The notes beneath the pieces are model-generated. The model was given only the letters and a program-made list of their open reading frames with translations, was not told where the DNA came from and did no database searches. Position numbers and translations under genes: made by a program. Shown one piece after another: positions 1 to 7,388 of a DNA stretch of 64,000 nucleotides. This DNA comes from Pseudarthrobacter phenanthrenivorans Sphe3. GTDB taxonomy: Bacteria; Actinomycetota; Actinomycetes; Actinomycetales; Micrococcaceae. The DNA lies in assembly GCF_000189535.1 (NCBI RefSeq), contig NC_015145.1, positions 1,922,001-1,986,000 of the forward strand, read 5' to 3'. Position 1 is the stretch's first letter, and the number at the start of each line of letters is the position of its first letter.

Positions 1-1
1 C

Positions 2-601
2 CGGGCGGACCGGGCCGGGGGTCCGGTCCTGGTGCCGCACCGGGAGGAATGGCCGCAGCAGGCGGCCCGGATCGCGGCACGGCTGAAGGCCGCGGCGCCC
101 GGGCTCATCCTGGCGGTAGACCACATCGGCTCCACCTCCGTGCCGGGGCTGCCCGCCAAGGACGTGATCGACCTGCAGGTTGCCGTGCCGGACCTTGAAG
201 CCGCAGCAAGGCTCGCGCCGCTCCTCGCCGCTGCCGGTTTTCCGGGGGTACGGGGAGTCGAAGCCGACACCTCGAAGCCCAACGCGCCTGATCCAACCCA
301 ATGGTTGAAGCGGTTCCACGCCAACGCTGACCCGGGCCGGGCGGTGAACGTCCACGTCCGCGCGGCCGGCTCGCCCGGATGGCGCTACGCGTTGATGTTC
401 CGCGACTGGCTCCGGGACGATCCGCAGGCGCTCAAACTTTACGCGGAGCACAAGGCAGACCTGGCGGGGCGGTTCGCCGCTTCTCCGGGCACACGGGCGT
501 ACGCCGAAGCCAAGGAGCCTTGGTTCAGCGATGTGGCCTGGCCGGGGATGTCCGCCTGGGCTGAGGCAACCGGCTGGGCGCCGCCGTCGTACGGGTCCTG
601 A
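2..601 (+). CDS. coaE: Dephospho-CoA kinase, C-terminal GrpB (UPF0157) domain, 5'-truncated
   Basis: The reading frame is open to the left edge of the window, so this is the 3' part of a longer gene. The visible part is a complete GrpB/UPF0157 domain with the family motif DHIGSTSVPG and the following AKDVIDLQV, plus a conserved AKEPWF near the end. In actinobacteria this domain is normally fused to the C-terminus of CoaE, the kinase that makes CoA from dephospho-CoA, and coaE lies close to uvrB in Mycobacterium. I infer that the kinase domain lies upstream, outside the window. A free-standing GrpB protein starting at the GTG at 32 is possible but less likely, because the frame continues upstream with sensible codons and no ribosome binding site is seen. 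The GrpB domain has no firmly established role. Confidence 0.8.
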   Translation, partial: RADRAGGPVLVPHREEWPQQAARIAARLKAAAPGLILAVDHIGSTSVPGLPAKDVIDLQVAVPDLEAAARLAPLLAAAGFPGVRGVEADTSKPNAPDPTQWLKRFHANADPGRAVNVHVRAAGSPGWRYALMFRDWLRDDPQALKLYAEHKADLAGRFAASPGTRAYAEAKEPWFSDVAWPGMSAWAEATGWAPPSYGS

Positions 602-667
602 AGCTCCCAAGGGCGGAGGCTTGTTCGCCCGTAACGGACTCCGCCGCCCAGTGTCGGTGCCCGGTTG

Positions 668-673
668 TAGATT
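668..673 (+). promoter_or_regulatory. -10-like hexamer TAGATT, leaderless uvrB
   Basis: TAGATT ends 6 bases before the uvrB ATG and no Shine-Dalgarno sequence is present. This predicts transcription starting at or next to the A of the start codon. No convincing -35 element is seen. Confidence 0.4.
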
Positions 674-679
674 AGATCC

Positions 680-2776
680 ATGAGCCTTGCGCAGGATATC
701 AACCGTGTTGTAGCGCCCTTCGAGGTCATCAGCGAATTCAAGCCCGCCGGTGACCAGCCCGCAGCCATTGCCGAACTGACAGAGCGCATCAACAACGGCG
801 AGAAGGACGTAGTGTTGCTCGGCGCCACCGGTACCGGCAAAAGCGCCACCACGGCCTGGCTGATTGAACAGGTGCAGCGGCCCACGCTGGTGATGGTCCA
901 GAACAAGACCCTTGCCGCGCAGTTGGCCAACGAATTCCGCGAGCTGCTGCCCAACAATGCGGTGGAATACTTCGTCTCCTATTACGACTACTACCAGCCG
1001 GAAGCCTACGTCCCGCAGACGGACACCTTCATCGAGAAGGACTCCTCCATCAACGAGGAAGTGGAGCGGCTGCGGCACTCTGCCACGAACGCCCTGCTCA
1101 CCCGCCGCGACGTCATCGTGGTGGCCACGGTCTCCTGCATCTATGGCCTGGGCACCCCCGAGGAATACATCGCCGGCATGGTCACCCTCCGCAAGGGCCA
1201 GGAAATGAACCGGGACGCACTGCTCCGGAAATTCGTCTCCATGCAGTACGCCCGCAACGACATGGACTTCCACCGGGGCACCTTCCGGGTCCGCGGCGAC
1301 ACTGTGGAGATCATTCCCATGTATGAGGAACTCGCGTTGCGGATCGAGTTCTTCGGGGATGAGGTGGAGAACATCTACACCCTGCACCCTGTCACAGGTG
1401 AGGTCATCCGCGAGGAAACCGAAATGTATGTGTTTCCTGCCTCGCACTACGTGGCCGGACCCGAACGCATGGGCCGGGCCATCAAGTCCATCGAGGACGA
1501 ACTCGCGGACCGGCTCGCCGTCCTTGAAGGGCAGAACAAACTCGTCGAGGCGCAGCGCCTGCGCATGCGCACCACGTACGACCTCGAAATGATGCAGCAG
1601 ATGGGTTTCTGCAACGGCATCGAAAACTACTCCCGGCATATCGACGGCCGGGCGGGCGGCACGGCCCCGCACTGCCTCCTGGACTACTTCCCGGACGACT
1701 TCCTGCTCGTGGTGGACGAATCCCACGTGACCATCCCGCAGATCGGGGCCATGTACGAAGGCGACATGTCCCGGAAGCGGACCCTGGTGGACCACGGCTT
1801 CCGCCTGCCCTCCGCCATGGACAACCGCCCGCTGAAGTGGGACGAATTCCTGGAGCGGATCGGCCAGACGGTCTACCTGTCCGCCACCCCGGGCAAATAC
1901 GAGCTCGGCAAAGCGGACGGCTTCGTGCAGCAGATCATCCGCCCCACCGGCCTGATCGACCCCGAGGTCATCGTCAAGCCCACCAAGGGCCAGATCGACG
2001 ACCTCCTCGGCGAAATCAGGACCCGGGTGGAAAAGGACGAGCGGGTCCTGGTCACCACGCTCACCAAGCGCATGGCCGAAGACCTCACCGACTACCTCCT
2101 GGGCCACGGCATCAAGGTGGAGTACCTGCACTCCGACGTCGACACGCTCCGGCGCGTGGAGCTGCTGCGCGAACTGCGGATGGGCAGCTTCGACGTCCTG
2201 GTGGGCATCAACCTGCTGCGTGAGGGCCTTGACCTGCCGGAAGTCTCCCTGGTGAGCATTCTCGACGCCGACAAGGAAGGATTCCTGCGCTCGTCCACGT
2301 CCCTGATCCAGACCATCGGCCGCGCCGCGCGCAACGTTTCCGGCCAAGTACATATGTATGCGGACCGGATTACCGATTCCATGGCGAACGCCATCGATGA
2401 GACCAACCGGCGCCGCGCCATCCAGGTGGCGTACAACAAGGAACACGGCGTTGACCCGCAGCCGCTTCGGAAGAAGATCGCGGACATCACCGACCAGCTG
2501 GCCCGCGAAGATGCCGACACGCAGGAACTGCTGAACAACAACCGGCTGGCCAAGGGCGGCAAGCGGAAGGCCGCCGCGAAGGGGGCCGCGCAGGTCCGGT
2601 CGGACGGCCTGGCAGCGGCGCCCGCGGAGGATTTGGTGGGGCTGATCGAACAGCTCACCGAACAGATGCACGGGGCCGCGGCAGAGCTGCAGTTCGAGGT
2701 GGCAGCCCGGATCCGGGACGAAGTCAGCGAGCTCAAGAAGGAACTGCGGCAGATGCAGGCCGCCGGGCACGCCTGA
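680..2776 (+). CDS. uvrB: Excinuclease ABC subunit B
   Basis: UvrB is the damage-verifying helicase-like subunit of nucleotide excision repair. It is loaded by UvrA and recruits UvrC. The 698 residues are near the usual length. Visible are the Walker A motif GATGTGKS at residues 48-55, the damage-probing beta-hairpin [12 protein letters not shown] near residue 105, the DESH helicase motif II near residue 350, the late helicase motif QTIGRAARN, and a C-terminal UVR motif ([10 protein letters not shown]) for UvrC contact. The start ATG has no ribosome binding site but has a -10-like hexamer 6 bases upstream, so the mRNA is probably leaderless. I saw no LexA-type box upstream, in contrast to uvrA. 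uvrA and uvrC are in the same window but not in one operon with it. Confidence 0.97.
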   Translation: MSLAQDINRVVAPFEVISEFKPAGDQPAAIAELTERINNGEKDVVLLGATGTGKSATTAWLIEQVQRPTLVMVQNKTLAAQLANEFRELLPNNAVEYFVSYYDYYQPEAYVPQTDTFIEKDSSINEEVERLRHSATNALLTRRDVIVVATVSCIYGLGTPEEYIAGMVTLRKGQEMNRDALLRKFVSMQYARNDMDFHRGTFRVRGDTVEIIPMYEELALRIEFFGDEVENIYTLHPVTGEVIREETEMYVFPASHYVAGPERMGRAIKSIEDELADRLAVLEGQNKLVEAQRLRMRTTYDLEMMQQMGFCNGIENYSRHIDGRAGGTAPHCLLDYFPDDFLLVVDESHVTIPQIGAMYEGDMSRKRTLVDHGFRLPSAMDNRPLKWDEFLERIGQTVYLSATPGKYELGKADGFVQQIIRPTGLIDPEVIVKPTKGQIDDLLGEIRTRVEKDERVLVTTLTKRMAEDLTDYLLGHGIKVEYLHSDVDTLRRVELLRELRMGSFDVLVGINLLREGLDLPEVSLVSILDADKEGFLRSSTSLIQTIGRAARNVSGQVHMYADRITDSMANAIDETNRRRAIQVAYNKEHGVDPQPLRKKIADITDQLAREDADTQELLNNNRLAKGGKRKAAAKGAAQVRSDGLAAAPAEDLVGLIEQLTEQMHGAAAELQFEVAARIRDEVSELKKELRQMQAAGHA

Positions 2777-2828
2777 CACAAACGTCAACAGCGGACAGGG
2801 CAACCATCGGGCTGGGGTAGAGTTAAGG

Positions 2829-2951
2829 TCACGTAGGGGAGTATCCCGAGCGCTACGATCGTCAACACGCAGGGCATGGTTGCCCCGCCGGGCGTAGCGG
2901 GCCGCCGAATCCAGCACCAAGTGCGCAGGCAGGCCGGAGAGACTTACACCG
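2829..2951 (+). promoter_or_regulatory. yybP-ykoY (Mn2+) riboswitch upstream of terC
   Basis: The region carries the conserved GGGGAGTA (2836-2843) of the yybP-ykoY class. P1 pairs GTAGG (2833-2837) with CTTAC (2943-2947) after a GAGAGA that matches the 3' GCAAGAC-type strand. A second helix pairs CGCTACG (2851-2857) exactly with CGTAGCG (2893-2899), and inside it GGGCA/TGCCC (2872-2876/2881-2885) form a hairpin next to the typical CGTCAAC. This class senses Mn2+ and commonly precedes terC-family and mntP exporters, as here. A weak -10 candidate TAGAGT (2819-2824) would start the RNA near 2831. The terC ribosome binding site follows within 25 bases, so control may be at translation initiation; that last step is inference. 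Confidence 0.8.
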
Positions 2952-2980
2952 CATCTCTGTACCCTGCGAAAGGCTACCCT

Positions 2981-4009
2981 GTGCTCGAATTGCCCGTGTG
3001 GTTCGAGGTCGGCTCTTTTGTCGTCCTCGGCCTGATTCTCCTGATCGACCTTCTCCTGGTGGTCCGCCGGCCCCACGAACCTTCCATGAAGGAAGCCGGC
3101 CTCTGGGTAGCGTTCTATGTCAGCCTTGCCCTGTTGTTCGCCGGTGCCATGTTTGCCTTCACCGGCCCCGAGTACGGCGGCCAGTTCGTCGCCGGCTGGG
3201 TGACGGAGTACAGCCTCAGCATCGACAACCTGTTCGTCTTCATCATCATCATGGCCCGCTTCTCGGTGCCCCGGAAGTACCAGCAGGAAGTGCTGATGGT
3301 GGGCATCATCATCGCGCTGATCCTCCGCGGCATCTTCATCCTGCTGGGCGCCATCGTGATTGAACAGTTCAGCTGGGTGTTCTACATCTTCGGCGCGTTC
3401 CTGCTGTGGACCGCCTGGAAGCAGGCCCAGGACGAGGGCGAAGACGAAGAAGACCGCGAGAACCCGCTTATCGCCAAGATCCGCAAGGTCATCCCCATGT
3501 CGGAGAAGTTCGACGGCGGCAAGCTGCGCACCACGGTCAACGGCAAGAAGGTCTTCACCCCGATGCTGATCGTGTTCATCACCATCGGCCTCACCGACCT
3601 GCTCTTCGCCGTCGACTCCATCCCCGCGATCTTCGGCCTCACCCAGAGCCCGTTCATCGTGTTCACGGCCAACCTGTTCGCCCTGATGGGCCTGCGCCAG
3701 CTGTACTTCCTGCTGGGTGGCCTCATGAACCGCCTGATCTACCTGAAGCACGCGCTGTCCTTCATCCTGGCGTTCATCGGCGTCAAGCTGGTCCTGCACG
3801 CCATGCACGTGAACGAGCTGCCGTTCATCAACGGTGGACAGCACATCGAATGGGCTCCCGAGATCCCCACGTTCGTGTCCCTCGCCGTCATCGTCGGCAC
3901 CATCATCATTGCCGTCGTCGCCAGCCTGATCAGCTCCAAGGCCAAGGAAGCGCATCTCGATCCGAGGCTCGAGGAAGACATTCGCAAGAGCCACAGCGAC
4001 GTCGACTAG
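2981..4009 (+). CDS. TerC-family integral membrane metal exporter
   Basis: This is a membrane protein of the TerC family. Members export Mn2+ (for example MeeF/MeeY of Bacillus) or are linked to tellurite resistance. With a start at GTG 2981 it has 342 residues and about 8-9 hydrophobic segments. It shows the two family signatures with acidic residues inside membrane helices, SIDNLFVF and TDLLFAVDSIPAI. GTG 2981 is preferred because GAAAGG lies 7 bases before it. A start further upstream (2876) would fall inside the riboswitch. The manganese riboswitch in front supports a Mn2+ export role. A perfect hairpin terminator follows the stop. Confidence 0.88.
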   Translation: MLELPVWFEVGSFVVLGLILLIDLLLVVRRPHEPSMKEAGLWVAFYVSLALLFAGAMFAFTGPEYGGQFVAGWVTEYSLSIDNLFVFIIIMARFSVPRKYQQEVLMVGIIIALILRGIFILLGAIVIEQFSWVFYIFGAFLLWTAWKQAQDEGEDEEDRENPLIAKIRKVIPMSEKFDGGKLRTTVNGKKVFTPMLIVFITIGLTDLLFAVDSIPAIFGLTQSPFIVFTANLFALMGLRQLYFLLGGLMNRLIYLKHALSFILAFIGVKLVLHAMHVNELPFINGGQHIEWAPEIPTFVSLAVIVGTIIIAVVASLISSKAKEAHLDPRLEEDIRKSHSDVD

Positions 4010-4035
4010 CAGCCCTTCGGCAACTGCTCCAGGAC

Positions 4036-4064
4036 AAATCCCGGCCGCCCCGCGGCCGGGATTT
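4036..4064 (+). terminator. Rho-independent-type terminator after terC
   Basis: Perfect 13-bp inverted repeat AAATCCCGGCCGC / GCGGCCGGGATTT with a 3-base loop, ending in a short T run, 27 bases after the terC stop. Confidence 0.85.
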
Positions 4065-4104
4065 TCCGGCTTAATTGGCACTGTGGCCGGTGCCCCCACG
4101 GGGC

Positions 4105-4110
4105 TATGCT
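4105..4110 (+). promoter_or_regulatory. -10-like hexamer TATGCT, leaderless MFS gene
   Basis: TATGCT ends 6 bases before ATG 4117, the same spacing as at uvrB, uvrA and uvrC. No properly spaced -35 is obvious. Confidence 0.4.
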
Positions 4111-4116
4111 CGGAGC

Positions 4117-5529
4117 ATGGCCCTCACCCTGATGTCCGAGCAAGAGGTGCGCCACGTGCAGCGGCGCACCGTGGCGCTGCTGGCGGCAGCCCAGGTTTTT
4201 GGCGGTATCGGCACCGGGGCCACGGTCTCCATCGGCTCCATCCTGGCCGTGGAGCTGTCAGGTTCCACTGCCTGGGCTGGCGCCGTTGCCACGCTGATGA
4301 CCCTCGGCGCCGCACTGGCAGCGTTGCCGCTTGCGTCCCTCGCCGACCGCCGGGGACGGCGGGTGGGGCAGGTCGTGGGACTGTCCGCCGCGCTGGCAGG
4401 CGCTGTCCTGATGGTTCTCGCAGTGGTATCGGGCCTCTTCATCCTGCTGGTGCTCGGGGCAGCCGGCATTGGCGTCGGCAGTGCAGCGAGCCTGCAGGCC
4501 CGCTTCGCCGCCGTCGACCTCGCAGACACGGAGCACCGCGGCAGGGCCCTGTCCACCGTGGTGTGGGCGGTCACCGTGGGTGCCGTCGCGGGACCGAACC
4601 TGATCCAGCCCGGCACAGCGGTGGGCGAGGCGCTGGGGCTCCCGCCTGTTGCCGGGCCGTTCGTCATTTCGGGTGCCGGCCTGCTGGTGGCCACCGTGCT
4701 GCTTTTCGCCGGGCTTCGGCCGGACCCGCTGCTGCTGGCCAGGCAACTCGCGGCCAGGGATGCCGGCCAAAGCCGACTGCAGCGCGCGGGGGTGGAAGGG
4801 CAAAGCGTCGGCCAGGCAGCGGCCACCGGACAGGCTCCTCCCGCCGCCCCGGCCATGGCCGGGGGAGAGGCAAAGCGCGACGGCGGATCGCTGGTCCGCG
4901 GGCTGCGCGCCATCCGTGGTTCGCGGACAGCGCTCCTTGCCGTGGCCGCCGTCGTGGGCGCCCATGCGGTAATGGTCGGCGTGATGTCCATGACGCCCCT
5001 GCACTTGCAGGAGCTGGTGGAGGGCCCGGGCGCCGGCCACGCGGGCCATACCGCTTCCGGCGACGTGCTGGTGATCATCGGGTTTACCATCTCGCTGCAC
5101 ATTGCCGGGATGTTTGCCTTGTCACCGGTGATGGGCTGGCTGACTGACAAGGCGGGCAGGGCCCAGACGATCATGATCGGCTTCACCCTCCTGATTGCTG
5201 CCGTGGCGGTGGCCGGCTTCGGCCAGTCATCAACGGCAGCTGTGGCAACTGGTCTGGTCCTGCTGGGCATGGGCTGGTCCGCCGCTACCGTCTCCGGCTC
5301 CACCCTGCTGGCCGAAAGCGTGGGGCAGGACGCGCGCGTGGTGGTGCAGGGGGTTTCGGACATGCTGATGGGCGCTGCCGGTGCCGTGGGCGGGGCCGTC
5401 TCCGGGCTGGTGCTCAGCTGGATCGGGTACCTGGGGCTGAACCTGCTCGGCGGCGTTGTGGGCGCAACGGTACTGGCCGCGGCCTTCCTGACCGTGGTGG
5501 CGGGCCGGCGCCAGTCAGCGCCCGCCTGA
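4117..5529 (+). CDS. MFS transporter
   Basis: A polytopic membrane protein of the major facilitator superfamily, 470 residues, with about 12 hydrophobic segments in two halves separated by a polar Ala/Gly/Gln-rich loop (about residues 205-255). The loop after TM2 carries the MFS motif A variant LADRRGRRVGQ, and the second half repeats it as LTDKAGRAQT. The ATG at 4117 is chosen because a -10-like TATGCT lies 6 bases upstream; an in-frame start at 4075 would place the N-terminus before this promoter. The substrate cannot be told from the sequence, but the layout resembles drug or metabolite efflux proteins. Its 3' end overlaps the convergent peptidase gene by 15 bases. Confidence 0.82.
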   Translation: MALTLMSEQEVRHVQRRTVALLAAAQVFGGIGTGATVSIGSILAVELSGSTAWAGAVATLMTLGAALAALPLASLADRRGRRVGQVVGLSAALAGAVLMVLAVVSGLFILLVLGAAGIGVGSAASLQARFAAVDLADTEHRGRALSTVVWAVTVGAVAGPNLIQPGTAVGEALGLPPVAGPFVISGAGLLVATVLLFAGLRPDPLLLARQLAARDAGQSRLQRAGVEGQSVGQAAATGQAPPAAPAMAGGEAKRDGGSLVRGLRAIRGSRTALLAVAAVVGAHAVMVGVMSMTPLHLQELVEGPGAGHAGHTASGDVLVIIGFTISLHIAGMFALSPVMGWLTDKAGRAQTIMIGFTLLIAAVAVAGFGQSSTAAVATGLVLLGMGWSAATVSGSTLLAESVGQDARVVVQGVSDMLMGAAGAVGGAVSGLVLSWIGYLGLNLLGGVVGATVLAAAFLTVVAGRRQSAPA

Positions 5530-6864
5530 GCGGACCATGTCGAGCAGCCGGGCGAAGATTCCTTCCCCGTCGTCGGCAATCCCGTCGTGATGGAAATCCG
5601 CCGTCTCCCAGACCTGCAGCCCTTGAACGGCGGACGCGGTCTCCAGGGACAGTTTCCGGTCCACGTAGATGTCGTCCGAGTAGACGGCCGCTGCCACCGG
5701 AACTGTGTTGGCTGCCAGCTGCCGCATATCGTAGAGCTGCTTCCAGTCCGGTTTCGCGGCCACCAGGTCGGCCACCTCCCGGAGGGGCCGGAGCGCCGGG
5801 TCCTGCTCGAAGTACCACGGGTAGACCATCTCCCCGGTCAGCAGCAGGGGTTCAGCGTCCGGCCGGAATTCGGGATATTCCGCCAGGACCCGCCAAGCCG
5901 ACCAGCCCGTGGCCTCTCCCTGCCCGTAGATGGATTCGTGCATCAGGGCGTAGAGCGGGTTTGAACGGCGCGAGACGATGCCTTGCACTTGGTCCAGGAA
6001 CGTGTCGGAGAGCGCCCTGCCCTCCTGGGTCTCCGTGAAGGCGTCCTCCAGCAGGTAGTGCAGGCTGTCGACACGCGTGTTGCCGCCCAGGAAGGCACCC
6101 ACCATCTGGAAGCGTTCAACGGTGAGCGGGCTTCCGTCGGGCAGGAACTCCGGGGTGCTCCTCAGGTGGCGGGCGATTCTCTCCACCGTGGTGCGGTCCT
6201 CCGGGTACCAGGAGAAGTACTCCGCGTTCCGGGCCGCCACGCGCTGGAACGTGGCGCGGTAGACGTCGTCGGCCGGACCCGCCAGGGGCGCCAGGCCACC
6301 GGTCACCAGGACCTCGCGCAGCCCCTCCGGCGCAAACGAGAGATAGGTCAGGGCGCAGAAGCCGCCGTAGCTCTGGCCATAAATGGTCCAGGGCCCCGAG
6401 CCAAGCGCCTCCCGGATCAGTTCAGCGTCGGCCACGATGGAATCCGCACGGAAGTGTTCCAGATACGCCGCCTGTTCCGCCGCCCGGCCGCGCAGGGGAA
6501 GGCTGTTGCGGTCGATGGGTGAGGACAGCCCGGTGCCCCGCTGGTCCAGCATGAGGATCCGGAAATCCTTGGCCGCGGCTTTGCTCCAGCCGCCCAGTGA
6601 CCCTAACCTGTTGCCGCGACCGCCCGGCCCGCCCTGGAGGAACAGCAGCCAGGGAAGCTGTGCCGCCTTTTCCTCGCTGTGCGCCGCCGAGACGTATTCG
6701 CGGGCGAAGACCGTGATGGCCTCGCTGGAGGGCGCCGAGTGGTCAAGCGGCACCCTGAAGAAGTGCTCCACGGTACGCATGCCCCGGAACTCGTGCCGTG
6801 CGCGCACCTCATGCTGTGCCTGGACGCCTGGCCCTGCCGGGGCGGCCGTTCCTGCCCTAGCCAT
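5515..6864 (-). CDS. Alpha/beta hydrolase, proline iminopeptidase-like (peptidase S33)
   Basis: Serine aminopeptidase of family S33, which releases N-terminal proline from peptides; probably cytoplasmic. The 449 residues contain the oxyanion-side HGGPG equivalent QGGPGG, the DQRGTGLS motif, the nucleophile elbow GQSYGG (serine nucleophile), and a C-terminal FHHDG that supplies the catalytic His. This long form with an extra helical cap is typical of actinobacterial enzymes. The ATG at 6864 overlaps the end of the upstream GNAT gene by 8 bases, so the two are probably translationally coupled. An in-frame upstream start would run deep through the GNAT gene and is rejected. The last of three minus-strand genes (helicase, GNAT, peptidase). 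Confidence 0.85.
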   Translation of the reverse strand: MARAGTAAPAGPGVQAQHEVRARHEFRGMRTVEHFFRVPLDHSAPSSEAITVFAREYVSAAHSEEKAAQLPWLLFLQGGPGGRGNRLGSLGGWSKAAAKDFRILMLDQRGTGLSSPIDRNSLPLRGRAAEQAAYLEHFRADSIVADAELIREALGSGPWTIYGQSYGGFCALTYLSFAPEGLREVLVTGGLAPLAGPADDVYRATFQRVAARNAEYFSWYPEDRTTVERIARHLRSTPEFLPDGSPLTVERFQMVGAFLGGNTRVDSLHYLLEDAFTETQEGRALSDTFLDQVQGIVSRRSNPLYALMHESIYGQGEATGWSAWRVLAEYPEFRPDAEPLLLTGEMVYPWYFEQDPALRPLREVADLVAAKPDWKQLYDMRQLAANTVPVAAAVYSDDIYVDRKLSLETASAVQGLQVWETADFHHDGIADDGEGIFARLLDMVRSGGR

Positions 6865-7357
6865 GGGCGGCCGCAGGAACGGCGTTGCCGAACTGTTCGA
6901 GGGCCTCGCCGGTGAGCCGGAAGGTTGACCAGCCGTCCATAGGCCGCGCGCCAAGGCTCCGGTAGAAGTTGATGGACGGCTCGTTCCAATCGAGGACACT
7001 CCATTCCACCCTGGCATAGCCGTTCTCCACGGCAAGGGCGGCCAGATGCTGGAGCAGGGCCTTGCCGTGTCCTTCGCCGCGGGCCTCCGGGCTGACATAC
7101 AGGTCTTCGAGGTAGATGCCGTGCACGCCTTCCCATGTGGAATAGTTCAGGAACCACAGCGCAAATCCCTGTACTTCGCCCGCCTCGTTTTCGGCCATGG
7201 CGGCGAACACCCGGGCGTTCTCGCCGAACAGCACCTGCTGCAGCATTTCGGGGGTGTTCCGGACAGCGTCCGGCTCCTTCTCGTAGTGCGCCAGTTCGTG
7301 GATCATCCGAAGGATTGCGGGGACATCGTGGGGAGCTGCGGGGCGGATTACACTCAT
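6857..7357 (-). CDS. GNAT family N-acetyltransferase (diamine/thialysine type)
   Basis: GCN5-related acetyltransferase, 166 residues, moving an acetyl group from acetyl-CoA to an amine. The acetyl-CoA loop reads ARGEGHGKAL near residue 95. The surrounding pattern YLEDLYVSPEARG and WNEPSINFYRSLGA is that of the spermidine/thialysine N-acetyltransferase (SAT-like) branch, so a small diamine or lysine-analogue substrate is likely but not proved. It starts 31 bases after the helicase stop and overlaps the peptidase start, so all three are probably one transcript. Confidence 0.85.
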   Translation of the reverse strand: MSVIRPAAPHDVPAILRMIHELAHYEKEPDAVRNTPEMLQQVLFGENARVFAAMAENEAGEVQGFALWFLNYSTWEGVHGIYLEDLYVSPEARGEGHGKALLQHLAALAVENGYARVEWSVLDWNEPSINFYRSLGARPMDGWSTFRLTGEALEQFGNAVPAAAHG

Positions 7358-7388
7358 TGTTCGAGCTTACCGCCGGTACCCGCAGTGA

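Noticed and set aside
600..680. LexA box before uvrB
   Set aside because: No TCGAA...TTCGA pattern found; only loose GTTCG fragments.
2876..2980. Longer N-terminus for TerC
   Set aside because: It would lie inside a well-supported riboswitch; GTG 2981 has a ribosome binding site and the family N-terminus.
4104..5579. Long open frame antisense to the MFS gene
   Set aside because: Composition is Ser/Thr/Ala/Pro-rich as expected for the shadow of a high-GC gene, with no family motif; the plus-strand gene is clear.
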